From assembly GCF_050436995.1 (NCBI RefSeq), contig NC_134767.1:8680001-8744000 (forward strand): 64,000 bases of DNA, read 5' to 3'. Origin of the DNA: Anticarsia gemmatalis (Eukaryota > Arthropoda > Insecta > Lepidoptera > Erebidae). This document shows, one piece after another, positions 21,722-32,456 of the stretch. Positions within the stretch are counted from its first letter, which is position 1. Each line of letters opens with the position of its first letter. The position numbers and the translations under genes are program-made. The notes under the pieces are model-generated. The model did no database searches. It had not been told where the DNA came from and worked only from the letters and a program-made list of their open reading frames with translations.

Positions 21722-21882
21722 TACAGTAGCGCGATTCTGTACAGTCGATATTTTCAAGTATCGATAGTTTGACATTTAAAATGTACTTCAAATATAGTAT
21801 CTACGACGTACGCTTGAGGCGCTGCACTGATTGTCATACAATATTTTTTGATAGATAGTCGGTAATCGGTAGAGATTCGTTG
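21722..21882. mobile_element. MITE-P copy
   Basis: gtacagtagcgcgattctgt, caagtatcgatagtttgac, aaaatgtactt, ggcgctgcactgat, then gatagatagtcggtaatcgg and tagagattcgttgtac. This is the common order of MITE-P in the reverse (gtactg...) orientation, moderately diverged. Confidence 0.65.
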
Positions 21883-22244
21883 TACAAGTCGCGAAAATTC
21901 AGAATCTTTAGGCTCACACCAGCCAAAAGTCTCTTAATACATTCAAAACTCAATAACCAAAGACCAACTACTATAATACTTGCAAAAAACAGAGGAGTAA
22001 CATTCTGAGTGTTCTCGGCATGCACGTGATAGTCCAGTGTGTGGCGGTCACAGATTTTATTGGAAAACTTCCCTGGCACCGTGCATGCCTGATAAAAACG
22101 CTACCCGGTTACGTGCTCAAATACTTTTGAGGGTAGTTCGAATTTAGTTGCTTTTTGCTTGTGTTCATAGTCATACAGTATCAGTCAAATACTCCTAGAA
22201 TTATCTTTAAAGCTGGTATTCTACAAACCAGGAGGCTTTCTTAG

Positions 22245-22402
22245 TCACGTATTTCAGTTGACAACTAGAGTTCGTCAAATTGATGGTTACTATTCAGTAC
22301 ATTGCTGCTTTAACGTAACGTGTTAGTTACTATAATCTTTGGAAGAAAACAATGTAGAGCATAGTGTCTTTCTTATAGTTGTCAACTGAGATATGTATGT
22401 GA
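22245..22402. mobile_element. Foldback MITE (MITE-Q), copy 2
   Basis: Collinear with 2937-3094: tcacgtatttcagttgacaa on the left, tactattcagtacattgctg inside, gaagaaaacaatgtagagc, and tagttgtcaactgagatat on the right. The terminal inverted repeats are slightly more decayed than in copy 1. Confidence 0.7.
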
Positions 22403-22404
22403 GA

Positions 22405-23228
22405 TATATAAGGCTTTAAGGATAACTTAAGGACTCTATGAATTAAACTATGATTGTGTTAAAAATTTAATCTGGTCTTGATAGATTGTTAAGGAAATAA
22501 AGTAGCGTATTAGTTGCTTTGACTAATTTACTTACATTAATAAACTTTCATTAATTGAACAGGAATCTTTCATTTATTGGCCTGTTCAGCCAAACAGATT
22601 AAGTAAACAAATGCTGTGTTGCATTACCGAAACTTCTGTTTGTAATTAAAATTTGCCCGTACAACTGACTAGCGGATCCACATTAATAATAATTCAAGAA
22701 CACATTTAATAAATAAATACGATTACCTACCGACCCTCATTTCTTTATAGCCGAATTAATATCCTCACTTTTCATCCCTTAATCCTTATCCCTTCAGTGA
22801 AATCACATTTTAACATAAACGATGAACACACCAAAAAGTCCCTAACACGATTACAATGAACAAATTCTTTTATACCTCTCCTTCGTTACATGCTTCTAAA
22901 AATTCTGTCATTTCTATCTTAACTTCGGCCCAATCTGGTCTTATTAGCATATGCCCGATAAGTCCGTGTCGAGCGAATATTTTATAAGATTTCTTCTATT
23001 TTTACCTTTAAGACTCTATAGATATAAGAATCGGAGGTCTTTAAACTGGTGAGCGTTTGCATATTGTTATGTTGATGCCGTTGGTACTGCTAATAATTTC
23101 TGAATGATTATGAGCATCTCCGCCTGTCCTCAACAAAACTTAACATTTTACCGCATCTTGTCTCTTCAAGTACTTCTTTTCACAATGGATCTTTGAATTA
23201 AATATACATACGTTTATGAATTGTTGCC
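22405..23228. other. AT-rich stretch, nothing recognised
   Basis: Pyrimidine-rich runs near 22760-22930 and no repeat-family copy or frame of note. Confidence 0.45.
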
Positions 23229-23230
23229 AT

Positions 23231-23286
23231 ACAATTTTGGCAAACCATGATAAAATAAGCATTTTATCATGGTTTGCCAAAATTGT
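23231..23286. repeat. Perfect 26-bp inverted repeat, 4-base loop
   Basis: Bases 23231-23256 are the exact reverse complement of 23261-23286, with loop aagc at 23257-23260. The arms contain tttggcaaaccatgataaaa. The frames found on both strands here arise from this symmetry. A perfect stem of this length implies a recent origin or conversion between the arms. Confidence 0.9.
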
Positions 23287-23489
23287 TGTTGGCTGTTCTG
23301 TCTAAACGCGCAGCTGGAAACCTTCCATAAAAATCGATTCGTCTTTTGGTTAAAGTTAATCACAATTTTTGTATTCGTGACGTTCAGACAGTCAGACAAA
23401 CAAATACGAAGGTCTACTTTACTACATAGGAATTTTGTTTTCCTCCCATATGTTAATCTAAGTTAATCAAAATCGTGAGGTGTTAGCGT

Positions 23490-23600
23490 CTTATCAGGCA
23501 GTAATACTCATAGAACCGGGCCGAGATTACGACGCACCTTATCACTCGATTACGGGCCGAGTCGCGAGGCACACTTATAGTTAACAGCTCGTATTGTTTG
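23490..23600. other. GC-richer patch, unassigned
   Basis: Holds gaaccgggccgagattacg and cgattacgggccgagtcgcg, so the word gggccgag occurs twice about 40 bases apart. No family match was found. It may be part of an unrecognised repeat. Confidence 0.3.
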
Positions 23601-23879
23601 TCGGTATGTGGAGTTAATGTTCTTAAACTTTTTATGTGGAATTTTGGAATTCGATGTGATTGTTATCGTTTTAGATTGGATTTTGAAATTTTTATTGACT
23701 TATTTTTTAATTACGTTCGAATTCTGTAGAGGACAGAGTCTCTGTTAATTAGTTATAAATAATGTACTTGACTATTAATTAAATGCTGTCTTAATTTGAT
23801 AGATTTAGGAATATCGTATATAGTAAAAGTTTACTTGATTAACTAAAGTTAGTTTAGCTTATTTTGCTATTTTTTTTTG

Positions 23880-23914
23880 ATCTAATGTAACCTTTTATAT
23901 TTCAGGTAAGTACC
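23880..23914 (+). promoter_or_regulatory. Candidate recursive-splicing ratchet point 1
   Basis: A 3' splice site is fused to a perfect 5' splice site: branch-point match ctaat at 23882-23886, the pyrimidine-biased stretch ccttttatatttcag, and gtaagt immediately after, with the AG|GT junction between 23905 and 23906. Such zero-length exons let long introns be removed in steps in insects. The branch match starts 24 bases before the junction, identical to the second site at 50484. The pyrimidine tract is only moderate. Confidence 0.5.
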
Positions 23915-23919
23915 TAAGT

Positions 23920-24028
23920 TGCTGAAGAATTCCTGAAAAGCATCATTTGAGTTTCGGTATATAACTGGTAATGTATCTTCATTACACTTAGTTGTTTTTA
24001 GATTTTTTATCACATTATTACTCATATA
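23920..24028. other. Unassigned spacer
   Basis: Nothing recognised between the candidate ratchet point and the retrotransposon trace at 24031. Confidence 0.4.
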
Positions 24029-24030
24029 CT

Positions 24031-24140
24031 AGCTGACCAGCGCAATGTCTATAAATTTTTCCTTCCTTTAAAACCTCGAAATTCGAATTATTTGAGCCGT
24101 TCTTGAGTTTTGCGCTTAGCAACACATTTTATGTACCTAC
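24031..24140 (+). mobile_element. Retrotransposon tail remnant (R4)
   Basis: tagctgaccagcgcaatgtc at the start and gttttgcgcttagcaacac near the end are RTE-like tail landmarks. The interior is short and decayed. Confidence 0.5.
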
Positions 24141-24144
24141 ACGA

Positions 24145-25475
24145 TTAACCCCGTATTATCTTAAGTCCGTTTGTACTTAAATATCAACCTCATTTCTATA
24201 TAAAAGTTAATTCAAAAGACATTTTATAAATGTCCAAGTAATACACAACCAACTTCAAAAACTAAACAAATATTTGTCCCAAGAAAAACACTTCAATACT
24301 ACATCAAAAACTTCGTATTTGCGACAAATAACAGTGCACTTGTGAACAATAAAGTCTTGAAGAAAACGAAAATACATTTTGAAAACAATTTGTGAATTTG
24401 CCAAGTTAAATGTAGGAGCGGCGAAGGAAAGCCAGTTCGATACCCTTGGGACCAATATTTGTATTGGTTACACATGTTTGTGCCAAGTGTTGGTGTTTGT
24501 ACAGCAACGATACAATTCAGTTTAGGAACTATGCAGTTTTGGACGTAGTTTCCAAGTCGGGTTTAAAAATATATTATGTACGTAATGAGATGACTCGAGA
24601 AAATTATCATATCTATTCTACCTCTATATTAATAAAGAATCCTCCTTTAAAATGTATGTACGCGCTTTAGAGTAATGACTTGGTTTCTGTTACAATAATG
24701 GTGACATATTTTATTAAAATAAGTTAGTTACATCAGTAAAAATGCATATGTTTTTGGTTTCCACATCATGTGCAGCTTAAAATATAGACATACGTGGTTT
24801 ATCATGTTATTTGTATGGAGCCTGTTACTATTATTTCCGAATTAGCTATAATTTTTTTAGATAAATGAAATAAAAGTAACTCTCATTTCTAGTCGAAATA
24901 CAAGCAATCGTAATAAATAGAAATCAAATAACATAAAAAAAACAATCAAAGGTTTTCTGCTTACGTTTCATCACTGTTCATTACCAACAAATATCTTTCC
25001 GAACTTCACCGATCCATCTTACCACAATTCTTTCAACAAACCATATTCCCACTCTAACCTATACCAATTAAATTTAACCAACAAAAAGACATTCAAATAA
25101 TTTTACAAATTTCGTAAAAAACCCATCAAATAACTAAAAACCAATGATTTCCCGAACATTGTAGGAGGGAAAGTCGTAAACGTGTCCGTATCATCCATTA
25201 TCATAATGAATGCGCCAGTTTTCATCCGAAACTCACTGTAATTGCTATAATTATCTCTTTATAATTGTATAAGTATGGACTTTTTACCGAACGCTTTTTG
25301 GTCGCCGTGTTTTGTGGGGATTTATTTTTATGTGCTATTGTTATATGGTCTAAAGCTTTTGATACAATAAATATTGAGATCTCTCTTGCTCTTGAGTCGG
25401 TATTGTATCCGTCTTTTAATTATGAGGTCTATCACTATTGGTTTTTTCTAATATTATAATATTTTTCAATAGTAG
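24145..25475. other. AT-rich stretch, nothing recognised
   Basis: Short frames at 24446-24670 and 25265-25459 have no identifiable domain and no supporting splice or codon pattern. No repeat-family match was found. Confidence 0.4.
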
Positions 25476-25477
25476 CC

Positions 25478-25606
25478 CAGAGTTAGGTAACGTGCCCGAT
25501 AAATAATAGGCTGGCTCCCATAAATGGGACTACCATTGTTGAAAGCGAAATGTGCGATTTCACGCTTGTAATACCCAAACTTTCGGGTATTACAAGCGTG
25601 AAATCA
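25478..25606 (+). mobile_element. SINE-H 3' half ending in a perfect hairpin
   Basis: cagagttaggtaacgtgccc, aataggctggctcccataaa and gactaccattgttgaaagcg follow SINE-H. The terminal part forms a perfect 21-bp stem, 25556-25576 with 25585-25605, around the loop aaactttc. In other copies the same position is an imperfect stem-loop, so this copy has had its arms made identical. Confidence 0.7.
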
Positions 25607-25609
25607 AAA

Positions 25610-26360
25610 AAAAAATTCGTGCACATGTTAGATAATGAATAGAGATCTAATCATACTAATTACAAAGAAAAAAAAAATCCTAAATTTATCCCAAGACTGT
25701 GACTCTAGATCTAGTGTCTATAGGCATTACTAACATTTCTGTATTTGACCCAACACGGGAAAGGCTTAAGAGATTCATTAACATACGAGTATTTGCGCTT
25801 AAAAGTTTAAGAAAGTGTAGGGTAGATTCGAGAAAAAAGAGTCTAACAAAAGCTGACCCACTACCATATGGGCCGAAGACCGAGAGAGTAAATAACAACC
25901 AAAAATATAACTGACGCAACATACATATACATATTTTTCTACACAACAAACTTCAAAAATTCCGTCCCATCACTTTTTCCACCGTTAAATAAAAAGAACA
26001 ACTTACTTAAACTTCCATCATAAATTCAGTAACACAAGAAACGATGAGCACAAATACAATTATCAGTCAGAAATGGTTTTTTTCAATTCATACAGTACAA
26101 TTTGTTTCGTACAAATGGACGAAGTTGGCACTTACTGCCTGAATTCTAGCAGTTCTGGCGTTCAAACTTTTGCAATAAAAGTGCGGTTCGGTTGTGAGTG
26201 TTGGCGGGATGCGATCAGCTCCAAATGAGCCTTGAAAGTGCTTTTTGTGGAATTTTAGCTCTTGAGATCCAATGTGCATTGTTGGGCAGCAGCTAAAGCT
26301 GTGTAAACCACTGTGTTTGTTATGCTATTGCAGCCAAAAACAAGTTAGTTGCGTGGTAAA
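25610..26360. other. Unassigned stretch with overlapping frames on both strands
   Basis: Frames at 25686-25949 (minus, 87 codons, hydrophobic N-terminal third) and 25699-25914 (plus, 71 codons, basic) overlap. I recognise neither. The region does not match the repeat families listed here. It is reported for completeness and not as a gene. Confidence 0.3.
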
Positions 26361-26366
26361 ACTAGC

Positions 26367-26518
26367 TTGCAGTAGCTCGATTCTCTACCACTATCGACTA
26401 CCGACAACCGGTTAACTATCGAGAAATTTTGCTCAAAAATCTGATCAGTACATCTAGCGGGCTCTGTAGGAACTATTTTGGCAGAAACTTTCGATGCTTG
26501 ACAGTACCGACTAATGAT
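26367..26518. mobile_element. MITE-P copy, forward orientation
   Basis: gtagctcgattctctaccac, tatcgactaccgacaaccgg, ttaactatcgagaaatttt, gctctgtaggaactatttt, then tttcgatgcttgacagtac. It lies about 50 bp upstream of an R1 tail. Confidence 0.75.
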
Positions 26519-26569
26519 TAAGTATACAATTTAGAATCGACACGAACGCGATACTAGTTATATTATTGA

Positions 26570-26820
26570 CTAGCTGACCCGCGCAACTTTGCTTGCGTCA
26601 CATAAGAGATAATGGGTCAAGATTTTGCCCGTTTTTGTAATATTTTTTATTGCTACTCTGCTCCTATTGGTCGTAGCGTGATGATATATAGGCTATAGCC
26701 TTTCTCGATATATGGACTATCTGACACTGAAAGAATTTTTCAAATCGGATCAGTAGTTCCTGAGATTAGCGCGGTAAAACAAACAAACAAACTCTTCAGC
26801 TTTATAATATTAGTATAGAT
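26570..26820 (+). mobile_element. Retrotransposon tail, family R1, copy 3
   Basis: ctagctgacccgcgcaactt through cctgagattagcgcggtaaa, a caaa repeat and tataatattagtatagat. Full length for the tail family. Confidence 0.75.
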
Positions 26821-26824
26821 AATG

Positions 26825-27160
26825 AAAATACAAGAAAAAAAATTTGAAGGTATTTTTGGAGTCAGAAATTCTCATCAGAAACTCGCTACCCTCCTCAACT
26901 GGCACTGAACCAAGTTGTCTTAAAGTAAGCGAGCACTTTGAGTGATGGCCGTTATTTATATTGTACGGAACCAATTGTTTGTAAGATGTATTGAGCACTT
27001 CAACGGAACGAACTGAAAAATGGTACACTGAGGTTTTCTTGTCAAAGATTCAATAAAGAAAGAAATCTTTATTAAGGGAAGGGAATAAGTCAGCAGTGGT
27101 ATAGAAATGGACGACGATTTACCTGCTTCGATAGTCTTGGTGTTCTCATTAGTGTTGGTT
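26825..27160. other. Unassigned spacer
   Basis: No family match. Short minus-strand frames run through it into the mariner MITE, so they are not gene evidence. Confidence 0.4.
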
Positions 27161-27163
27161 ATA

Positions 27164-27374
27164 TTAGGTCGGCGAAAAAGTCTTTTCGCATTATAGTATG
27201 TATGAACTTTTAATAAAATCTTTTCTCTACACAAAAAAGCTCGGTATTTGGGTACCTCATGAGCTCACTTAAAGAAACCTAATGAACCGTGTACTCATTT
27301 GTGATTCTTGAAGCCAAAGAGATTTTATTACAAGTTCATACGTATAATGCGAAAAGAGTTTTTCCCCGACCTGA
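27164..27374. mobile_element. Mariner-type MITE
   Basis: A 211-bp element flanked by TA on both sides (27162-27163 and 27375-27376). Terminal inverted repeats of about 55-60 bp begin ttaggtcggcgaaaaagtc and, on the other strand, tcaggtcggggaaaaactc, then share cttttcgcattata and gtatgaactt, through aataaaatct. TA target sites and these ends fit the Tc1/mariner superfamily. The interior is non-coding, so it is a non-autonomous deletion derivative. Confidence 0.85.
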
Positions 27375-27379
27375 TACAT

Positions 27380-27740
27380 ATTTTGAAGACTGACATATCC
27401 CCGAAAGTCAAATCTTCTTTCGTATAGACCTTCCCTCACTGGTCGTTTTTGTGCTGCTGTGCTCTGAAGTATCCTTCACAGGATATGTCTTCCACTGACC
27501 TCCTTCCCTCAGTCGCAGATATAGGCTTCATAAAAATACAAAGTTGTTGCTGTTGAAAATTGGCATGCAGTCAAATTCGGCAACTTTGGTATACACGAAA
27601 TCCAGTTTTTAACTGTGCTTGCTCAGTTCAATTGTATTTACATTTTTTTTGTACAAAGACGCAAAAACTAAGTTAAATTCATTGCCCATACTAATGTATT
27701 ATTTTAGTTCTATTATTTTTTTTCAAAATTCAACTAAAAT
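27380..27740. other. Unassigned pyrimidine-biased stretch
   Basis: ttccctcactggtcg and ttccctcagtcgcag frame the small palindromic word tccttcacaggata. No repeat family or frame was recognised. Confidence 0.35.
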
Positions 27741-27742
27741 CC

Positions 27743-27910
27743 TGTAGTTCGATTTTCTTCAACTACCGAAAACTGGCTAGCTATCAAGAAATGTTGTATG
27801 ATAAACGGTTCAGCGCCTGTAGCGGGCGTCGTAGAAACTATTTTGACAGTACATTCTAAATGTCAAACTCTCGATACTCGATGTTTCCAAGTGTAAAGAA
27901 TCGTGTTACT
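27743..27910. mobile_element. MITE-P copy, forward orientation, diverged
   Basis: gtagttcgattttcttcaac, taccgaaaactggctagcta, cgcctgtagcgggcgtcgta, gaaactattttgacagtac, then ctctcgatactcgatg. Confidence 0.7.
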
Positions 27911-27914
27911 GATT

Positions 27915-28918
27915 ACGGTAAAAAAATACACTTTTAAGAAATATAGGGGATGAAATTTTGTTAAGGAGCCAAGCTACCTATAAAATATCTTCCAAAAACG
28001 TGTTAGATCTTGATCCAACATAACGTCATAAACTCTCAAGACACAAAGCTTCTAATTTTCACAAATAATTTCTGGTGAAACCACATCGCTGCCTCGTCGG
28101 CTGAATGTTTAACACCTCTGCGTGCAAAAAGTTATAGCCTCTATTAACTTTAACGACAGCTGTTTTATGAGCTTTTAGCTACACTTGTTTATAATATATT
28201 CAAATTTGACTATACGGTCAAAATAAGGCTGTTTAATGAGGGTAAGTGCTAGGAAAGATTGTAGATATGAAATAAACCCAATATGTTAGTTGTAAGGCCT
28301 AGCTGCTGAAGTTAAGAATTATTGAGTTACAGAAGTAATATTTGCATTAATTGGTCCTAAGGTTCCAGTAGGTTCTTTTTTAATTTGATTGGGTATAATT
28401 TTTATTTGATCCCAAATGAATTATGGATAAAAAAAAATAGTTTATTGGTTACGGACTCGCTTTGCTGTTACATGCATACATAATTAAAATACACTCTTTT
28501 TGATGTATAAAAGTGAGGGTTTTCAATTCTTTATGTAACAATTTTTTTTCAAACGTATTTTTATTGTCATTTCAGTTGCCTTTCAGCTTTTGGCTATTGC
28601 TCATGAACACTTATTTAATACAATGCTCATGTAACAACTAATCTTCCAATTCAAATATAATTTTCAACTACTCACTCTCTTCGTTTCTTAGTTGCCTGAC
28701 CTCCAACGACCTCTAGTTCCATCGTTATTCAACCTACTACTTTATTCCGCCCTACTTTCCTAAAACCTAGTACTATAGCGTAACAACCGTCAATTATACC
28801 TCAAATAGTTCCAGAAAACTAGTTTTAAAACGATTCTTGTTGTGAAAAACAGTATTTATATACCATTTTATATGACCTCGATAGATCTGATCGATATGGT
28901 TTACGTCTGCCCTAATAA
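27915..28918. other. AT-rich stretch, nothing recognised
   Basis: A possible decayed SINE head lies near 28088-28130 (cgctgcctcgtcggctga). Nothing firmer. Confidence 0.35.
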
Positions 28919-28920
28919 TC

Positions 28921-29104
28921 TTGTGTATAAAATTTCCATGTCACAATGTTGGTTACCGTACTCCTCCGAAACGGCTTGACCAATTCTCACTAAATTTTTG
29001 AGCATATTGAGTAGGTCTAAGAATCGGCCAACATCTATTTTTCTAATCCCTAAGTGACACATTTTTTTTTATTTCTATGGCAAAACAACGTTTGGTCAGC
29101 TAGT
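28921..29104 (-). mobile_element. Retrotransposon tail, family R5, copy 1
   Basis: On plus: ttgtgtataaaatttccatg, caatgttggttaccgtact, cctccgaaacggcttgacca ... caaaacaacgtttggtcagc ending tagt. The complement begins actagctgaccaaacgttg, the usual start of an RTE-like tail. It is directly followed by a second copy in the same orientation. Confidence 0.65.
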
Positions 29105-29377
29105 CTTATCTATAAAATTTTCATGTCACAATGTTAGTTATCGTACTCCTCCGAAAAGGCTTGACCGATTCTCATGAAATTTTGTGAGCATTGAATAGGT
29201 CTGAAAATCGGCCATTTGGGCTTTTAATTTTTAGACTTTTTCTTATTATATCCCATAAAAAATTACATACGACCCAAAATGTTTACCCTTTTATCACTAA
29301 CCTCTATTTTTTAATAGCCATTTTAGTATAATCAATAAAGCAAAGCAAGTAAAGCAACGTTTGCCGTGTCAGCTAGT
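29105..29377 (-). mobile_element. Retrotransposon tail, family R5, copy 2
   Basis: ctataaaattttcatgtcac, agttatcgtactcctccg, gcttgaccgattctcatg and finally caacgtttgccgtgtcagc ending tagt. It is longer than copy 1. The head-to-tail arrangement without a spacer suggests insertion of one copy at the end of the other. Confidence 0.65.
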
Positions 29378-29379
29378 AA

Positions 29380-30148
29380 ACTAAATAATAAACTTTTGTA
29401 CCGTAAAACTGAAATGGTTAGTGAAAAACTAACAACATGATCACGATAGACGAATTATTTTGATGAAATTGTTCGCTATTTTGTTTGTTGTAAACGCTTT
29501 CGATTGTTCGATTATTGGATGGAGGATTTTAGGTCATAGAATTGGTCCTGGGTTGAGTTAAAAGTTATTAAATGTTTTTGTTTCGATCAGAAGCTAGATT
29601 AAACAAACTAGAGATTTTAAAATTATCATGATTTTTTTAAACGTCCATGCTAATCATCTTTAGGTTATAATTTACCAACCAGCTGCATTGAATATAAATC
29701 AGACCACCTGGGAAATTGTAACAGACTATTTTTTTTGTTCCTTTTTATAGTATCGATGCAGTAATTTTCTAATCATTTACAAAGTAAATGCTTTTTTAAC
29801 CAATTTTAATTAAAACAAACCAAAGAGCATTTGAGGATCAAAGCACAAAATCTTTGAACAAAACCCGTTGGTTAGCAGAAATAAAAATTAAATCTCTCAA
29901 GAGAAGGAAAGACGACAGTTTTCTGTTATAAACACTGCTATGGCGAAATGGAAAAAGTTTTCGCTCGCTTTAACTCTGACACACTGGGTTAAAGAATGGC
30001 TAGCTTTGGTAATGAGAATATAATGAAAAAAGATAAGACTTTTTTTGTAATAGAAAACTATTATGTTTTAGTTTCTTTTAATTTTATTTATACATGTATG
30101 TTTATTTATACGTGTATGTATGTATGTATGTATTTAATAAATATAATT
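29380..30148. other. AT-rich stretch ending in a TATG microsatellite
   Basis: Nothing was recognised until a gtatgtatgtatgtat run at about 30113-30134, immediately before the next R1 tail. Confidence 0.45.
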
Positions 30149-30149
30149 A

Positions 30150-30392
30150 ACTAGCTGACCCGCGCAACTTCGCTTGCGTCACATAAGAGAGAATGGTTAA
30201 AACTTTCCCCGTTTTTGTAACATTTTTTACTGGTACTCTGCTCCTATTGGTTGTAGCGTGATGGTATATAGCCTATAGCCTTTCTCAATAAATGGGCTAT
30301 CTAACACTGAAAGATTTTTTCAAATCGGACCAGTAGTTCCTGAGATTAACGCGTTCAAACAAACAAACAAACAACCAAAACAAACAAACTCT
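30150..30392 (+). mobile_element. Retrotransposon tail, family R1, copy 4
   Basis: actagctgacccgcgcaact to the caaa repeat (30356-30390). The terminal ttataatattagtatagat is missing. The insertion is next to a TATG repeat. Confidence 0.7.
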
Positions 30393-30399
30393 ACCTAGA

Positions 30400-31380
30400 C
30401 CTAAATTCATAGCAGCGTTACTGGTATGACGGCTAGAAATGTAATGTTACCTTTGACAACACCATGGAAACTCTTTTAAGCTTGTAGTGAAGACTATCTT
30501 TTATTGTCTTTTCGGACATTTACTTACTTCGCTGTGATTTGTTTCACAATCTAGGTTAAGAAACTTAGAATCACCCTAACTCTAAAATAAATACAAATTT
30601 AACTATCACAAGCTTTTTAATTAAATATTGAACAATATCTTACAGCACAGCTTTTAGCATTACTATGATAACAGCCATTTTTCTTATCTAGTCTATTTCT
30701 GTGTCCCACTGTTGAGCGAAGGCTTCTCTCCTAGACTTCCATCATAGCCATTATTAAAAAAAAATCTGTTTGTGGTAGCTGTAACACACAATCGGCCACG
30801 AAATTACTGTTAAAGGGTCTTATAAGCAATGACTATATAAAGGATTATTTGTTACTCGACGTTTCAACCGAGTTCCACCGGTCGTGGTCACGGTTCAGAC
30901 TGATGTTGCCAAACATAATCGGCCAACTTGCTCGACAACCAGACCAGCCGTATTCCTTCATCTTAATTGCCAAGTTACCCCGGAGTAGAACATAACCGCT
31001 CAGTTGAAATGCTCCAGGCTTATTTGGTTACTAGTAGTTGACTCTACGCAAATTAGCCAACATCCGTTATTTGTTCAGGAACTCCACTGTGCATTATATT
31101 TGTTGGATAGTTTTAAAGATTATGTGTTACATCTTTTTTTTATATTTGTGTGTAAAAAATGTGGGCATAAAAAGTCAGAAAGATGAAAAAAAAAATTTTT
31201 TTTTGTTTGTAAATTGATTATTTCGATATTGTTAGTGAGGAAATTGTAAAAAAAAATCGAGTGGATTTTTTTGAAGATCGTATAATCATTGTAAGGTTTG
31301 AACGACATAGTCAGTCTATATGCCATGAGGGTAAGTTTCTTATTAGTATCAGAGCGTCAATGTGTTTCGGAGGGTTAAAA
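30400..31380. other. Unassigned stretch with two small repeat remnants
   Basis: 30683-30738 is a minus-strand SINE 3' end (ctgtgtcccactgttgagc on plus). 30853-30906 holds gacgtttcaaccgagttcc and ggtcgtggtcacgg, related to the core of the hairpin at 10738. The rest is AT-rich without a recognised frame. Confidence 0.4.
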
Positions 31381-31384
31381 GACA

Positions 31385-31470
31385 GATAATAAAAGTAAAG
31401 GCCTTTGCCTAAACCGGGAATAGAACCTGAGACTTCAGTAGTGTCATACTTCGTTGGCTTTACTACAGGG
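31385..31470 (-). mobile_element. Decayed SINE head
   Basis: aaaccgggaatagaacctga on plus is the complement of a tRNA-like B-box (ggttctattccc). The family was not determined. Confidence 0.4.
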
Positions 31471-31769
31471 ACAGTCAAGGCAAAAGACACACCATTATTT
31501 TAGATGGGTATCCTCAAAGGTGAGCTATACTTAAGTATAAAGCACTTGTATTAAACGTTACGTACAATTCTCGAGACCGCTCTAACTTCATAACATCGTT
31601 TAACTTTGTTATAGTGATGATATCGTTACTTATTATGTTTTATAATAACTTTAGTTTCTCATGAAGAAACTTTGCTTGTTTGTAGAATGTTAATCTTCTA
31701 TAATAATGAAACTATATAACAATACGTTTGGTCAAATAAAACTACATTGATTGTCACTTATTTTAACCC

Positions 31770-31962
31770 ACGCATTACGATTTTCTCTCGTGTCGCGGAG
31801 ACTATTACAAACATACAAACAACAGACACAAAGTACCTACCACCAGACCCGAAACCACTATTTGTGGATCGGACAAATAATTGTTCCGTATGGGAATCTA
31901 ACCCACGACCTCCGATGCAATGGTAGCGGCGTGGCGACTTAACGACTGCGCAACTGAAGAAT
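31770..31962 (-). mobile_element. SINE-B copy, nearly full length
   Basis: On the minus strand: a degraded head (cagtcgttaagtcgccacgc), B-box region ggtcgtgggttagattccc, the hairpin body acaattatttg ... aaatagtgg, gtctggtggtaggtactttg and tccgcgacacgagag. The family is tRNA-derived. The 3' T-rich tail is lost. Confidence 0.75.
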
Positions 31963-31964
31963 TC

Positions 31965-32455
31965 GTTATTTAATTCTTATGTTTGTATATCTTGTTCTCT
32001 CTATAGCATCGTAGCTCCTAAATGGCTGGCTCAATTTTGATGTAGTTTTTCAATTATACAAACTATGCAGTAGTAAGTAAAGTCGAGGAAACTCGCGGGC
32101 GTATATAAGTATTCAATAAAGCAACCTACTTACGCCATTAGTCGGGCATTTCAAAGTGAAATATATTTATTGTCAATAAAACAAGCCGTTAAATTACTTC
32201 TCCCATTCAAGTTTTACAACTCAGAGATAAACAGATGCTTTTCTTTATTTTGCTGAAACTTGGGCAGTGTTTGTCCAATAGTATAAAAAATTGTGGTGTA
32301 GTTTGGTGGTCTGTGGTAAACATCAAAATTTAATGATCTTTTACACATCTTTACTAGAGATCTAAAGAGTATGGTTTTTTATGTTTTTATGCACCTGAAA
32401 GTTTTCTGTCAGAATTCTACTGCATAGAATTCAAGTGATAAACATGTACATACCC
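31965..32455. other. AT-rich stretch, nothing recognised
   Basis: Short traces such as aactcgcgggcgtatataag near 32091 may derive from retrotransposon tails. Nothing could be delimited. Confidence 0.4.
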
Positions 32456-32456
32456 C

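Noticed and set aside
23231..23286. pre-miRNA hairpin
   Set aside because: Total length 56 with a 4-base loop is too short for a normal Dicer substrate, and the arms pair perfectly, unlike typical animal pre-miRNAs.
25686..25949. Gene on either strand in the overlapping 87- and 71-codon frames
   Set aside because: Neither translation shows a domain or repeat; overlapping open frames on both strands are expected occasionally in a 64-kb window.
26956..27234. 92-codon minus-strand ORF
   Set aside because: It starts inside the mariner MITE and ends in unrelated spacer.
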